NCBI GenBank assembly: GCA_013373205.1 | Contig: JABXIG010000013.1 | Location: 1-64,000, forward strand | Source of the DNA: Methylocystaceae bacterium | GTDB taxonomy: Bacteria; Pseudomonadota; Alphaproteobacteria; Rhodospirillales; Terasakiellaceae | Direction: 5' to 3' | DNA: 64,000 bases | Part shown: positions 33,803-43,274 of the stretch, piece after piece | Layout of the letters: every line of letters starts with the position of its first letter | Numbering within the stretch: the stretch's first letter is position 1 | Position numbers and translations under genes: made by a program | The notes under the pieces: model-generated | What the model was told of the DNA's origin: nothing | The model's input: the letters and a program-made list of their open reading frames with translations, nothing else | Databases searched by the model: none

Positions 33803-34363
33803 TTAATCTACCATATGTTTAAGTCCAGTACGTAAATAGTCGTATCCGGTTAAAAGCGTCAGAAGGGCGGCTATCCACAAGCCGACATAGCCAACAGTGA
33901 CGGTTTCTGCCACCCAGAGATAAGGTCCGGCATCACCGACGATCAAAAAACCCAGTGCGAGCATCTGGATCGTTGTTTTCCATTTCGCAAGTAGGGTCAC
34001 TGGAACGCTGATTTTTGTTTCCGCCAGAAATTCGCGCAAGCCCGATACCAGCAGTTCACGCACCAGAATGACGCCTGCAGCTAAAACATGGATGCCTTCA
34101 ATAGGGCCAAAACCGATCAGCATGACAATCAGGGTTGCGATTAGCAATTTATCTGCAATCGGGTCCATAAATTTACCCAAAGCAGACTGCAAATCCATTT
34201 TACGCGCCAGCCAGCCGTCAAAAAAATCTGTGATACAGGCATAAACATATAATGAAAAAGACATCCAATTTCCTTCCGGGGCACCGACCATATAAAGGCC
34301 GACTAAAATCGGAATGATCAAAATACGCGAGGCGGTCAGGATATTTGGGACGTTCCACAACAT
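33803..34363 (-). CDS. pgsA: CDP-diacylglycerol--glycerol-3-phosphate 3-phosphatidyltransferase
   Basis: This inner-membrane enzyme makes phosphatidylglycerophosphate. The protein has 186 residues with about five to six hydrophobic segments. The CDP-alcohol phosphotransferase signature DG-x2-AR-x8-G-x3-D-x3-D is seen in DGWLARKMDLQSALGKFMDP followed by IADK. The N-terminus NVPNILTASRILIIP is typical. It precedes mobB by 10 nt. In many bacteria it sits beside uvrC, but here uvrC is about 16 kb away. Confidence 0.94.
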   Translation of the reverse strand: MLWNVPNILTASRILIIPILVGLYMVGAPEGNWMSFSLYVYACITDFFDGWLARKMDLQSALGKFMDPIADKLLIATLIVMLIGFGPIEGIHVLAAGVILVRELLVSGLREFLAETKISVPVTLLAKWKTTIQMLALGFLIVGDAGPYLWVAETVTVGYVGLWIAALLTLLTGYDYLRTGLKHMVD

Positions 34364-34372
34364 GAGACGGAT

Positions 34373-35008
34373 TTAGCTTTCTTGTTCGGCAAATGCAAGC
34401 AAGGTTGCGAAAATGAGGAACATTCCGCCTGTTGCATGATTGATTTTGCGCTGTAACGCTTCGGTAAAATTGCGGGTACCGACAAAATGTCCGGCAACCC
34501 CATAAAGCCAGGCTGAAATGACTTCGGTCAGCAAAAACGTCAGGCTGATGATCAGAAATTGCTGAAAATAATCACCCTCGGTGCTGATAAATTGGGGCAA
34601 GACAGCCGTCATGATCAAAATAGCTTTGGGGTTCGCCGCAGCCAATGTAAATTCTTTACGGATCAGCGGGAAGGAGCTTTGATAGCCTGTATTTTCTGTC
34701 TTTTGTGTAAGGCTAGGGTCTGTTTTGCTGAAAAACATTTTTAGACCCAGGTAGGCAAGATAGATCACCCCGGCCCATTTGATGATTTCAAAGGCGGTTT
34801 TGGAACTGGCGAGCAGAAGGCCAAGACCCGTAGCGGTCAGCAGGAGCATCACGGAAAAGACCACCACGCGGCCAATGCTGGCTTTGGCGGCCATGGCGGG
34901 ACCATATCGCATGCCGTTTAGTACGCTTGTAAAATTATTAGGCCCAAAGGTTAGGGACAACAATAATGATGCAGGCAAAAACAATAACCAATCCATGAAA
35001 GTCAGCAT
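34373..35008 (-). CDS. LysE family transporter
   Basis: This is an amino-acid exporter-type membrane protein of 211 residues with about six helices. FGPNNFTSVLNGMRYGPAMA near the N-terminus matches the LysE/RhtB entry motif, and IKWAGVIYLAYLGLKMFFS and KEFTLAAANPKAILIM are family landmarks. The exported substrate is unknown. It is in the minus-strand operon, 9 nt before pgsA and 5 nt after the family 9 glycosyltransferase. Confidence 0.88.
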   Translation of the reverse strand: MLTFMDWLLFLPASLLLSLTFGPNNFTSVLNGMRYGPAMAAKASIGRVVVFSVMLLLTATGLGLLLASSKTAFEIIKWAGVIYLAYLGLKMFFSKTDPSLTQKTENTGYQSSFPLIRKEFTLAAANPKAILIMTAVLPQFISTEGDYFQQFLIISLTFLLTEVISAWLYGVAGHFVGTRNFTEALQRKINHATGGMFLIFATLLAFAEQES

Positions 35009-35013
35009 CGAAT

Positions 35014-35943
35014 TTACTCTATCGCTTGAATGACGGTATCGACGTCTAAATCATTTAGACTGTCTTTTCGTACTATCGTAACATTGGGGCCCCGTTGTCC
35101 ACATAATTCTGGATCCGATGCCTTGGAATATAAGACAACCGATTTGCATCCGGCCAGAGAGATCATATGCATGGGGCCGGTATCATTACCAATGGCGACA
35201 CGCGCTTTTTTGGCAAGTGCAATGATTTCAAGGAAATCGGTCTGACTGGATAGATCATATACATCCGGGCAGCGGTCAATAATTTCATCCAGCACTTCGC
35301 CTTCTTTGGCGGTGCCTAACAGGACGGGCTGGATGTTGCGTTCCAGCAAACCATGAGCCAGGGCTGCATATTTATCCGCAGGCCAGCGTTTGTCCGGGCG
35401 GTGTGGTGCCCCACCGGGTACCAGCAGGGCAAAATGGCTATCCAGATCAAAACGCGATAGATCTGCGTCGGCCCAGGACAAATCCGGCATGGGGGTTTTG
35501 AAAATACCCGCCATTTCTAATTGTTCGGCTTGGCGATCCAGCGTGTGCATGAAATCACGTTTCAGGTTGGCATGGGGATGGGAACAACCGCGTGCAATTC
35601 CAGACCATTTAACCTTGCCGCCCATTAGTTTGAAATAACTGGATGATCGATCGGAAGTCTGAAGGTCGTAAACCCGGTCAAAATTCCCGCTTTTGAGTTG
35701 TTGACGTAGCTTTAAGGTGCGTTTGACCTGCCATGCTTTAGGTTTGATATCCTGCCAGATGGCATCAAAATAACCGCAGGCCTTGCCTAATGGAACATAA
35801 GGTTTGGTCGTCAATAACGTGATATGGGCATCGCGGTGATGATCGCGAATGGCTTTCATCGGGCCCAAGGCTTGCACGAAATCACCAAGCGCACTCAGCT
35901 TGATGACGAGAATACGTTCTGTCTTTTCTGGCGAATTTGGCAT
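35014..35943 (-). CDS. Glycosyltransferase family 9 (heptosyltransferase-like)
   Basis: The protein has 309 residues. The start ERILVIKLSALGDFVQALGP is the GT9 signature, and LVPGGAPHRPDKRWPADKYA and AIGNDTGPMHMISLAG are the ADP-heptose-binding motifs. It probably adds a heptose or similar sugar to the lipopolysaccharide core at the inner membrane. Its ATG overlaps the stop of the upstream family 4 glycosyltransferase, so the two likely act on the same glycan. Confidence 0.88.
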   Translation of the reverse strand: MPNSPEKTERILVIKLSALGDFVQALGPMKAIRDHHRDAHITLLTTKPYVPLGKACGYFDAIWQDIKPKAWQVKRTLKLRQQLKSGNFDRVYDLQTSDRSSSYFKLMGGKVKWSGIARGCSHPHANLKRDFMHTLDRQAEQLEMAGIFKTPMPDLSWADADLSRFDLDSHFALLVPGGAPHRPDKRWPADKYAALAHGLLERNIQPVLLGTAKEGEVLDEIIDRCPDVYDLSSQTDFLEIIALAKKARVAIGNDTGPMHMISLAGCKSVVLYSKASDPELCGQRGPNVTIVRKDSLNDLDVDTVIQAIE

Positions 35944-37130
35944 CAGGACCCGATGGTTAGGACTTCGTTATAGACTTCGAGGGTTTTGGTGCACATGGCC
36001 TCTTTGGAAAACTCTTTTTCGATATGGGCCTTGGCTGCCTGTGCCATTTTTTCACGCTTTTGGCTGCTCAGGGACAGGCCTTTTTCAAGAGCTTTGGCCA
36101 TGGAGTCTGCATCACCAGGTTTGCAAAGCCATCCGGTTTCATCTTCAATAACCGTTTCGCGCGCCCCGCCGTGATCGGTAGCAACAACAGGTCGGCCCAT
36201 CGCTTGTGCTTCACAGACGACACGGCCGAAAGCTTCCGGGTCAGTGGAAGCTGAAACCACAAGGTCGGTCAGCATATAGGCTGTCGGCATATCATTGCAT
36301 TGGTCCACAATGGTGATGACACCTTCCAGATCATTTTCCTTGATCTTGCGTTCCAGAAGTTTGCGATATTCAACGCGCCCCTGATCAGACCCGATTAAAA
36401 GACAGCAGATATCCTTACGCCCCAGTTTCGCAACCGCCTCGATAAAGACCAGTTGACCTTTCCAGCGGGTCAGGCGACCAGGCAGGGCGATGACGGGCAC
36501 ACCGTCGGGGATGTTCCATTGGGTGGTCAGTTTGACCAAGCGTTCTGCAGTGACCTTTTCCGGATCAAAACGAAACAGGTCGACACCGCGATGGATCAAG
36601 CGAATGAGATCCCGGCGCACCCCATAGATTTTGCGCATATGGCCTGCGATAAAACTGGAAATGGCAATGACCCGGTCCCCTTTGGTCATGACCGAATTAT
36701 ACCAGCGTTTAAAAGGATTGCCGTGGCTGTAGGTGCCATGGAAGGTAGTGATGAAAGGCGTGTTGGTGCGTTTGGACGCCCAATAGGCACTCCAGGCGGG
36801 GGCACGTGATCTGGCATGGATCAGGTCCACGCTTTCTTTTTTAATGATGTGGCACAGGCGGGTGGCGTTTTTTCGCATGATGAAAAAATTCTTCGAATCC
36901 ACTGGAAGCTCAATATGTTCCGCACCTACACGGGTCAGTTCATGGACCATAGGCCCACCTGCTGACACAACAAGGGCACGTCCGCCCGCATTGACAATGG
37001 CTTCGGCCATTTCCACTGTTCCACGTTCCACGCCCCCTGTAACCATTGCAGGCAGGATTTGCAGGACCGTTGCGCGGCGACTTGGTGAATCAGATGTTTG
37101 CGGCTCTGATGGATTGATGGTATCACTCAT
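35943..37130 (-). CDS. Glycosyltransferase family 4
   Basis: The protein has 395 residues with the two-domain GT-B layout. TGGVERGTVEMAEAI lies in the first domain. LPGRLTRWKGQLVFIEAVA begins the nucleotide-sugar domain, and the EAFGRVVCEAQAMGRPVVAT motif is the family 4 donor site. It probably takes part in lipopolysaccharide or surface glycan synthesis with the adjacent GT9 enzyme. It is the first gene of the long minus-strand operon that runs to moaE. Confidence 0.88.
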   Translation of the reverse strand: MSDTINPSEPQTSDSPSRRATVLQILPAMVTGGVERGTVEMAEAIVNAGGRALVVSAGGPMVHELTRVGAEHIELPVDSKNFFIMRKNATRLCHIIKKESVDLIHARSRAPAWSAYWASKRTNTPFITTFHGTYSHGNPFKRWYNSVMTKGDRVIAISSFIAGHMRKIYGVRRDLIRLIHRGVDLFRFDPEKVTAERLVKLTTQWNIPDGVPVIALPGRLTRWKGQLVFIEAVAKLGRKDICCLLIGSDQGRVEYRKLLERKIKENDLEGVITIVDQCNDMPTAYMLTDLVVSASTDPEAFGRVVCEAQAMGRPVVATDHGGARETVIEDETGWLCKPGDADSMAKALEKGLSLSSQKREKMAQAAKAHIEKEFSKEAMCTKTLEVYNEVLTIGS

Positions 37131-37176
37131 GCGTTTAATGTCTTTATTATAGCTTGTTATTTGGTGGTTCTAACTT

Positions 37177-37959
37177 ATGACAACCGATCTTCCTACAGGA
37201 AATAGCGCACCATCCTTCTTAATACAAGAGAATGGTGATCGAATTGCGTATCACTATAGCGCAGGGTCAACACCGGGGGTAGTTTTTCTTCACGGTTTAA
37301 TGTCGGATATGGATGGCGGTAAAGCTTTGGCGCTGGAAGAATTCTGTAAAAAGCGCGGAAATTCCTTCTTACGCTTTGATTGTCAGGGCCATGGAAAATC
37401 AGACGGCGATTTTAAAGACGGCACCATTGAACGCTGGTCTAATGATACGGTGGAAGTTTTGGATAAGCTTACCGAAGGCCCGCAAATTCTGGTGGGATCA
37501 AGCATGGGTGGCTGGAATATGCTGCTTTCGGCGCTGAAGCGCCCTGAAAGAATCGCCGGGTTGGTCGGAATCGCAGCAGCCCCCGATTTTACCGAAGATT
37601 TGATGATGGATGATTTAACGCCAGCCCAGCACCACACAATCCAAGAACAAGGCTATGTAGAAATCCCGTCCGATTATGGGGATGAACCATATGTCATTTC
37701 AAAAAAATTGCTGGATAATGGCCGGGAAAATCTGGTCTTGAGAAAACCCATTGCGTTGAACGTCCCGGTACGTTTGCTTCATGGGAAGAAAGATGTGGAT
37801 GTGCCCTGGCAAACTGCTTTGCGCATTGAACAGATGATCACATCCGATGATGTGGAAACCACGTTCATTAAAAATGGCGATCATCGTCTGAGCGAAGATC
37901 ATGATCTGGATCGTTTGTGTCGTACGTTAGATGCGTTGTTGCGTCAGGTGGAAAGCTGA
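37177..37959 (+). CDS. Alpha/beta hydrolase (ABHD10-like)
   Basis: The protein has 260 residues. The oxyanion HG is in GVVFLHGLMSDMDGG, the nucleophile elbow is VGSSMGGWNML, and the terminal acid/His pair is in LLHGKKDVDVPW and KNGDHRLSEDHDL. The overall pattern (FDCQGHGKSDGDF, AAAPDFTEDLM) resembles ABHD10-type thioesterase/esterases. The substrate is unknown. It is divergent from the glycosyltransferase operon, 46 nt away. Confidence 0.85.
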   Translation: MTTDLPTGNSAPSFLIQENGDRIAYHYSAGSTPGVVFLHGLMSDMDGGKALALEEFCKKRGNSFLRFDCQGHGKSDGDFKDGTIERWSNDTVEVLDKLTEGPQILVGSSMGGWNMLLSALKRPERIAGLVGIAAAPDFTEDLMMDDLTPAQHHTIQEQGYVEIPSDYGDEPYVISKKLLDNGRENLVLRKPIALNVPVRLLHGKKDVDVPWQTALRIEQMITSDDVETTFIKNGDHRLSEDHDLDRLCRTLDALLRQVES

Positions 37960-37983
37960 CGCCTCGGTTAAATGCGACCTATT

Positions 37984-38154
37984 TCACGTGTGGTTTTTGC
38001 GTTGTAACTGCTGAATATAGATCAGGGTGCCGAGCCATTGGTTTTCGTAACACTCGCGAACCGCATCATCAAAACCAATGGCATTCACAAGGCGTTTGGC
38101 GAAATCGGATTGACCATCCGTATTTCGATAAGGCCGTCTTTCTGAAGGTATCAT
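37984..38154 (-). CDS. 56-residue small protein
   Basis: A short frame, below the usual size cut-off, begins MIPSERRPYRNTDGQSDFA and ends QLQRKNHT. A strong AAAGGAGAT ribosome binding site lies 9 nt before the ATG. The composition is ordinary and protein-like (FAKRLVNAIGFDDAVREC, NQWLGTLIYIQQL) with amphipathic helices, no signal peptide and one cysteine. I do not recognise the family. It fills the gap between the hydrolase and ahcY, convergent with the hydrolase. Its upstream region is shared with the divergent ahcY promoter. Confidence 0.65.
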   Translation of the reverse strand: MIPSERRPYRNTDGQSDFAKRLVNAIGFDDAVRECYENQWLGTLIYIQQLQRKNHT

Positions 38155-38255
38155 AGCTAAATCTCCTTTTTTACTAGTATAGCTAAACGGGCATTACTAT
38201 TTAGTTAAGCAGATGCTATGCCGAGAAATATTTTAGCAGAATACGAAAATACTAC

Positions 38256-38285
38256 TTGATAAACATATAAAGATTTCTTTATATT
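38256..38285 (+). promoter_or_regulatory. ahcY promoter with ArsR/SahR-like operator
   Basis: ATATAAAGATTTCTTTATAT (38265-38284) is a perfect 20-bp palindrome. It lies between a -35-like TTGATA (38256-38261) and a -10-like TATATT (38280-38285) with 18 nt spacing, so a bound dimer would block the promoter. AT-rich palindromes with ATATAAAG arms before methionine-cycle genes suggest an ArsR-family regulator of the SahR type, which responds to S-adenosylhomocysteine, the ahcY substrate. The regulator gene is not in this window. Confidence 0.65.
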
Positions 38286-38303
38286 GACCTTAACGTTATG
38301 GAG

Positions 38304-38340
38304 AGCACGTTGACGAAAGTCAGCCTGCTTGATTTTTTTT
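38304..38340 (+). terminator. Attenuator-like hairpin in the ahcY leader
   Basis: AGCA / TGCT and TTGAC-gaaa-GTCAG form a stem with a GNRA tetraloop and a 2x2 internal mismatch. It is followed at 38333-38340 by eight T. It lies between the ahcY promoter and its start codon at 38364, so premature termination is possible. No known SAH or SAM riboswitch aptamer was recognised around it. Confidence 0.5.
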
Positions 38341-38363
38341 GAATAAAATCTGGAGAACTCATT

Positions 38364-39770
38364 ATGGGTGAATTTACCGATTATCAGGTTGCCGATATCA
38401 GCCTTGCTGAATGGGGCCGTAAAGAACTGGACCTTGCCGAAGCTGAAATGCCGGGCCTGATGGCACTGCGTGAAGAATTTGGCGCGTCACAACCGCTTAA
38501 AGGTGCGAAAATTGCAGGTTCCTTGCACATGACCATCCAAACAGCCGTGTTGATTGAAACATTGGTTGCGCTTGGTGCGGAAGTTCGTTGGGTTTCCTGT
38601 AACATTTTCTCTACCCAAGATCACGCTGCGGCGGCGATTGCAGCAGCAGGCATTCCGGTTTTCGCTCATAAAGGTGAAACACTGGAAGAATATTGGGATT
38701 TCACACACCGCTTGTTCGCATGGCATGACGGTTCTACACCAAACATGATTTTGGATGATGGTGGTGATGCGACATTGTTGCTGCACTTGGGTAAAGATGC
38801 AGAAAAAGATCTTTCTGTTTTGGACAACCCGGGTTCTGAAGAAGAAGAAGTGCTGTTCGCAGCTATCAAAAAGCATATCGCAGAAGACCCGCAATGGTAT
38901 TCTAAAGCGGCGGCTGACATCATGGGCGTGACAGAAGAAACAACAACAGGCGTTCACCGTCTGATCGAAATGGCTCGCAAAGAAACATTGTTATTCCCCG
39001 CAATCAATGTGAATGATTCTGTGACCAAGTCCAAGTTTGACAACAAATATGGCTGTCGTGAATCGCTTGTGGACGGTATCCGTCGTGCAACAGACGTGAT
39101 GATGGCCGGTAAAGTGGCTGTTGTTGCGGGTTACGGTGACGTGGGTAAAGGGTCTGCTGAATCCCTGCGTTCTTGTGGATGTCGTGTGCTGGTGACCGAA
39201 ATCGATCCGATCTGCGCCCTGCAAGCGGCGATGGAAGGGTTCGAAGTTGTCACAATGGAAGACGCCCTGCCAGAAGGTGATATTTACGTCACCACAACAG
39301 GTAACTTCGATATCATCCGTAAAGAACATATGGATGGCATGAAAGACGGTGCCATCGTTTGTAACATCGGCCACTTCGATAATGAAATCCAAGTTGCTTC
39401 TATGAAGAACTACAAATGGACCAATATCAAGCCGCAAGTTGACCAAATTGAAAAGCCGGATGGTAAGAAAATCATTTTGCTGGCAGAAGGTCGTCTGGTG
39501 AACCTTGGTTGTGCAACAGGCCACCCGTCATTCGTGATGTCTGCCTCTTTCACCAACCAGGTTCTGGCGCAGATCGAACTTTATAAAAACAACACAGATG
39601 GCAAATACGAAAAGCAAGTTTATGTTCTGCCGAAACATCTGGACGAAAAAGTCGCTGCTCTGCACCTTGAAAAACTGGGTGTGAAACTGACCACTTTGTC
39701 GCAAGAACAAGCTGATTATATCGGCGTTCCGGTCAACGGTCCGTTCAAGCCGGAAGCTTATCGTTACTAA
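38364..39770 (+). CDS. ahcY: Adenosylhomocysteinase
   Basis: This NAD-dependent cytosolic enzyme splits S-adenosylhomocysteine into homocysteine and adenosine and keeps methylation running. The protein has 468 residues, the long bacterial form. [16 protein letters not shown] is at the start. The NAD-binding loop is [20 protein letters not shown], and the C-terminus is [10 protein letters not shown] with the conserved Lys-x-x-x-Tyr-Arg-Tyr pattern. GGAGA precedes the ATG. It is monocistronic: a perfect terminator follows at 39792-39829, and a palindromic operator and leader hairpin lie upstream. Confidence 0.98.
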   Translation: MGEFTDYQVADISLAEWGRKELDLAEAEMPGLMALREEFGASQPLKGAKIAGSLHMTIQTAVLIETLVALGAEVRWVSCNIFSTQDHAAAAIAAAGIPVFAHKGETLEEYWDFTHRLFAWHDGSTPNMILDDGGDATLLLHLGKDAEKDLSVLDNPGSEEEEVLFAAIKKHIAEDPQWYSKAAADIMGVTEETTTGVHRLIEMARKETLLFPAINVNDSVTKSKFDNKYGCRESLVDGIRRATDVMMAGKVAVVAGYGDVGKGSAESLRSCGCRVLVTEIDPICALQAAMEGFEVVTMEDALPEGDIYVTTTGNFDIIRKEHMDGMKDGAIVCNIGHFDNEIQVASMKNYKWTNIKPQVDQIEKPDGKKIILLAEGRLVNLGCATGHPSFVMSASFTNQVLAQIELYKNNTDGKYEKQVYVLPKHLDEKVAALHLEKLGVKLTTLSQEQADYIGVPVNGPFKPEAYRY

Positions 39771-39791
39771 GCTTTAATCGGTTTCTAAGAC

Positions 39792-39829
39792 AAAAAAGCC
39801 TCCAACCTGTTTGGTTGGGGGCTTTTTTT
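39792..39829 (+). terminator. Intrinsic terminator after ahcY
   Basis: AAAAAAGCCTCCAACC and GGTTGGGGGCTTTTTT form a 16-position stem with one G-T type mismatch region and a 5-nt loop, with A- and T-runs at both ends. It can act from both sides and also serves the convergent yaaA gene. Confidence 0.9.
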
Positions 39830-39860
39830 ATCTGTTTTGCAGAAATTTACATGAGACGCT

Positions 39861-40625
39861 TTATTCACGTTCTGCCGTGAAGACCCAGTCGTTACCTTTG
39901 GACAAATCTTCGCGGTAGACATAACCATTTTCGCTGAAGTCTTTAATGGCTTCTACATCTTCAATACGGTTTTGGATGATGTAGCGTGCCATCATGCCAC
40001 GCGCGCGTTTTGCCATCAATCCGATGGTTTTGGCCACACCCGATTTGATTTCCTTAAAGACCGGGGTGACGACGGTGCCTTCCAAGGCTTTTTTATCCAC
40101 GGCCTTAAAATATTCGTTCGAGGCACAATTGACCAGCATGCCATTTCCGTTCAACTCATTGATCCGCTCAGCGATTTGGCTGCCCCAGAAATCATAAAGA
40201 TTGGTCCCGCGCGGGTTTTGCAGGCGGGTGCCCATTTCAAGGCGATAGGGTTGCATTAGATCAAGCGGGCGCAACAGACCATAAAAGCCGGATAGAATAC
40301 CAAAATGGTCTTGAGCAAAGGCAAAGTCGTCATCGCTTAGGCTTGCGGCATCCAGCCCTACATAGGTGTCGCCGCTAAAGGCGAGGGCTGCCGGTTTGGC
40401 ATTTGAGCTATTAAAAGGGGTTTCAAAGCTTTGAAAGCGTGCATAGTTCAAATCTGCTAGCGTGTCGCTGATTTTCATCAGACGGGACAAATCAGCACGG
40501 CTTAACTTCTTGGTTGTCTCGGATAGTTCAATTGTATCATCCAGAAAAACGGGCTGGGTGGAATCAAACTCCGGTGCCGGGGTGTCGTAGTCGAGTTTTT
40601 TAGCAGGCGAGACAACGCAAAACAT
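39861..40625 (-). CDS. yaaA: Peroxide stress protein YaaA (UPF0246)
   Basis: The protein has 254 residues and starts MFCVVSPAKKLDYD, the family hallmark. Others are LSGFYGLLRPLDLMQPYRLEM, LVNCASNEYFKAV and KRARGMMARYI. YaaA binds DNA and limits iron-driven damage under peroxide stress in E. coli; here the role is inferred. It lies convergent with ahcY and downstream of an NTF2-like gene, 25 nt away. Confidence 0.93.
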   Translation of the reverse strand: MFCVVSPAKKLDYDTPAPEFDSTQPVFLDDTIELSETTKKLSRADLSRLMKISDTLADLNYARFQSFETPFNSSNAKPAALAFSGDTYVGLDAASLSDDDFAFAQDHFGILSGFYGLLRPLDLMQPYRLEMGTRLQNPRGTNLYDFWGSQIAERINELNGNGMLVNCASNEYFKAVDKKALEGTVVTPVFKEIKSGVAKTIGLMAKRARGMMARYIIQNRIEDVEAIKDFSENGYVYREDLSKGNDWVFTAERE

Positions 40626-40650
40626 ATGAAATCCTAATTTAGAAAGATGC

Positions 40651-41289
40651 TTATTCTTTCCCTAAGGTATCGCTTTTAGCTATTTTTGCAAGGGCCAGGT
40701 CTTCTTCCAGCTGTTTCTGTTTGCGTTGTGCTTCTTTCAGCCGTTCAAGTTTACCCAACAAGGCTTGGGTTGGTCCTTCTTCTTCAAAGCGTTTCTTCAG
40801 TTTACGTGCTTTTTCGGCCAGCCCTTTTCTGCGTTCTGCCAATTCTTCGTCAGTAATTTCTGCATTCTGTTGATGAAGTTCCATAATTTTTTCGTGGTGC
40901 AAGGGTTCTGTTGGACGTGCTTTTTTTAACATATCCTTGGTCATGACGATGGAGATGTTGGAAATTTTACCATTGGCTTTGACATCCAGAATACCCACAC
41001 TAAAACGTTCACCATCCAGAATGCCCAGCATACAGGGGTGAGCTTTGGTATCTTTAAAATCGATGATCGCATTGACCATATGGAGCTGGTGACCTTGGCG
41101 TTCCAGTCGGGCAAATGTGTTTTCCAGACGGTGCATGATGGGGCGGACACCAACAATAGTCGGTTGGCTTTGACGAACAAAACAAACGTCTTCCGATGAT
41201 AACATTGCCTCAATCGCCGACATGTCGCGTTTATTAAAGGCAACAATATAAGCTTTAGTAACGTCGAGTGTTTTAACCCGATTCAGCAT
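40651..41289 (-). CDS. NTF2-like domain protein with C-terminal coiled coil
   Basis: The protein has 212 residues. The first 120 residues look like an NTF2/SnoaL fold (AYIVAFNKRDMSAIEAMLSS, IVGVRPIMHRLENTFARL, HMVNAIIDFKD). The rest is a highly charged helix (ELAERRKGLAEKARKLKKRF, LKEAQRKQKQLEEDLALAK) likely to form a coiled coil. No signal peptide is seen. The family is not identified and no catalytic residues can be assigned. Probably cotranscribed with yaaA. Confidence 0.65.
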   Translation of the reverse strand: MLNRVKTLDVTKAYIVAFNKRDMSAIEAMLSSEDVCFVRQSQPTIVGVRPIMHRLENTFARLERQGHQLHMVNAIIDFKDTKAHPCMLGILDGERFSVGILDVKANGKISNISIVMTKDMLKKARPTEPLHHEKIMELHQQNAEITDEELAERRKGLAEKARKLKKRFEEEGPTQALLGKLERLKEAQRKQKQLEEDLALAKIAKSDTLGKE

Positions 41290-41380
41290 TGGCGGACTCT
41301 TTTACTACGTAATTCTCCTTATGATAGTTACAGATTTGCGATGGGATTGCAAGCGACTGTAAATTCGCCTTATCTCATAA

Positions 41381-41416
41381 AAAAAGCGCCCGGCATATTC
41401 ATGCAGGGCGCTTTTT
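41381..41416 (-). terminator. Intrinsic terminator after pckA
   Basis: AGCGCCC and GGGCGCT flank a GCAT-attc-ATGC inner stem, with A- and T-runs outside, about 20 nt beyond the pckA stop. It terminates pckA and can also function from the other side. Confidence 0.88.
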
Positions 41417-41435
41417 ATAAAATCTGGAGGCTGAC

Positions 41436-43070
41436 TTAAAGAGCCGGACCGGCAGCAACCAGGGCTTTACCTTCTTCGTTGTCTGTGAAACGTGCGAAGT
41501 TTTCAACAAACATAGAAGCCAGTTTATTTGCTTTTTCTTCCCATTCAGCCACAGACGCGTATGTGTCTTGCGGGTTCAGAATGTTTGGATCACAATCGTG
41601 CAATGCTTGCGGCACAGCCAGATTAAACAGCGGCAATGTCTTGAATTCAGCATCATCAATAGAGCCATCCAAAATGGCATCAATGATCGCACGTGTATCT
41701 TTAATGGAGATACGTTTGCCAGTGCCGTTCCAACCTGTGTTGACCAGATAGGCTTGCGCACCAGATACTTCCATACGATCATTCAAAACTTTTGCATAAG
41801 TTGTCGGGTGAAGCGACAGGAAGGCCGCGCCGAAGCAAGAGCTGAAAGTCGGTGTCGGTTCTGTAATGCCACGCTCAGTCCCGGCAAGTTTCGCAGTGAA
41901 ACCAGACAGGAAGTAATACTGGGTTTGCTCTGGTGTCAGTTTGGAAACCGGTGGCAGCACACCAAACGCATCAGCGGTCAGGAAGATCACTTTTTTGGCG
42001 TGACCTGCTTTGGATACCGGCTTGACGATATTATCAATGTGGTAGATCGGATAAGAAACACGTGTGTTTTCTGTTTTGGAATTATCGTCAAAGTCGATTT
42101 TACCATCTTCAGTTACACTAACGTTTTCCAGCAATGCATCACGACGGATCGCGTTGTAGATATCCGGTTCGTTTTCTTTGGAGAGGTTGATTGTTTTTGC
42201 ATAACAACCGCCTTCAAAGTTAAAGACACCGTTGTCGTCCCAACCATGTTCGTCATCGCCGATCAACTCGCGTTTTGGATCTGCGGACAAAGTGGTTTTA
42301 CCTGTACCAGAAAGGCCGAAGAAGATCGCTGTGTCACCGTCTTTACCCACGTTGGCAGAGCAGTGCATGGAGGCAATGCCTTTCAGCGGCAGCAGGTAGT
42401 TCATCATAGAGAACATACCTTTTTTCATCTCGCCACCGTACCAGGTGCCACCGATGAGCTGCATTTTTTCAGTGAGGTTGAAGGCGACGAAGTTTTCTGA
42501 GTTCAGACCATGATCTTCCCATTTCGGGTTTGTTGTCTTCGCACCGTTCAGGACGATAAAGTCAGGCTCGTATGTTGCCAATTCTTCGTCAGTTGGACGG
42601 ATGAACATGTTTTTCACAAAGTGGGCTTGCCAAGCTACTTCGGTGATGAAGCGTACTTTCAAGCGGGTATCTTCGTTGGCGCCACAGAATGTATCAACAA
42701 CAAACAAACGTTTGCCGGACAGCTGTTCTGTCACCAGACCTTTAAGGTCAACCCAGACGTCTTGGGAAATGGCCTTGTTATCGTTTTTACCTTGATCGGC
42801 CCACCAGACGGTGTCTTTGGTGGTGTCGTCTTTCACGATATATTTGTCTTTGGGGGAGCGACCTGTGAAAATGCCAGTGTCTACGGAAACGGCACCCAGT
42901 TCAGTGACGATTCCTTTTTCAAAGCCTTCTAGGCCAGCTTTGGTTTCTTCTTCGAACAACAAGTCGTAAGAAGGGTTGTAGACAATTTCTTGGACGTTTT
43001 CGATACCGTATTCGGAAAGGTCGATATTCGTATGGGTCGGGCTACTTTGAACAGCTCCAGCGTTTTGCAC
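41436..43070 (-). CDS. pckA: Phosphoenolpyruvate carboxykinase (ATP)
   Basis: This gluconeogenic enzyme turns oxaloacetate and ATP into phosphoenolpyruvate. The protein has 544 residues from a GTG at 43070, which has AGGAG seven bases upstream; a longer frame to 43115 lacks such a site. Motifs are the ATP-type P-loop [24 protein letters not shown] region, the metal-site [10 protein letters not shown], and the kinase [10 protein letters not shown] near the N-terminus. It ends in a strong terminator. In many alphaproteobacteria pckA adjoins chvI-chvG, as here, where one gene intervenes. Confidence 0.97.
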   Translation of the reverse strand: MQNAGAVQSSPTHTNIDLSEYGIENVQEIVYNPSYDLLFEEETKAGLEGFEKGIVTELGAVSVDTGIFTGRSPKDKYIVKDDTTKDTVWWADQGKNDNKAISQDVWVDLKGLVTEQLSGKRLFVVDTFCGANEDTRLKVRFITEVAWQAHFVKNMFIRPTDEELATYEPDFIVLNGAKTTNPKWEDHGLNSENFVAFNLTEKMQLIGGTWYGGEMKKGMFSMMNYLLPLKGIASMHCSANVGKDGDTAIFFGLSGTGKTTLSADPKRELIGDDEHGWDDNGVFNFEGGCYAKTINLSKENEPDIYNAIRRDALLENVSVTEDGKIDFDDNSKTENTRVSYPIYHIDNIVKPVSKAGHAKKVIFLTADAFGVLPPVSKLTPEQTQYYFLSGFTAKLAGTERGITEPTPTFSSCFGAAFLSLHPTTYAKVLNDRMEVSGAQAYLVNTGWNGTGKRISIKDTRAIIDAILDGSIDDAEFKTLPLFNLAVPQALHDCDPNILNPQDTYASVAEWEEKANKLASMFVENFARFTDNEEGKALVAAGPAL

Positions 43071-43274
43071 CGTCGTTCTCCTAGTGGGGCTCGCACAGAC
43101 TCTATCGTAAGGCAAGCTGATTTATGATCCGGCTAATAAATACTTCACTCGACAGAAAAGTTGCTCAAAAAGCAAGCACCCCCTGCCTTAAAGTGGGGCG
43201 GAGAATAACCCCTGAGCGCATTTGAAACAACCGCCTCTTTGCATTTTTATTTCGTTTTTTTTGCAACTAAGAGA

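Noticed and set aside
41568-42500. 310-residue plus-strand frame inside pckA
   Set aside because: pckA is certain from its motifs; the opposite frame is Cys/Phe/Arg-rich shadow sequence.
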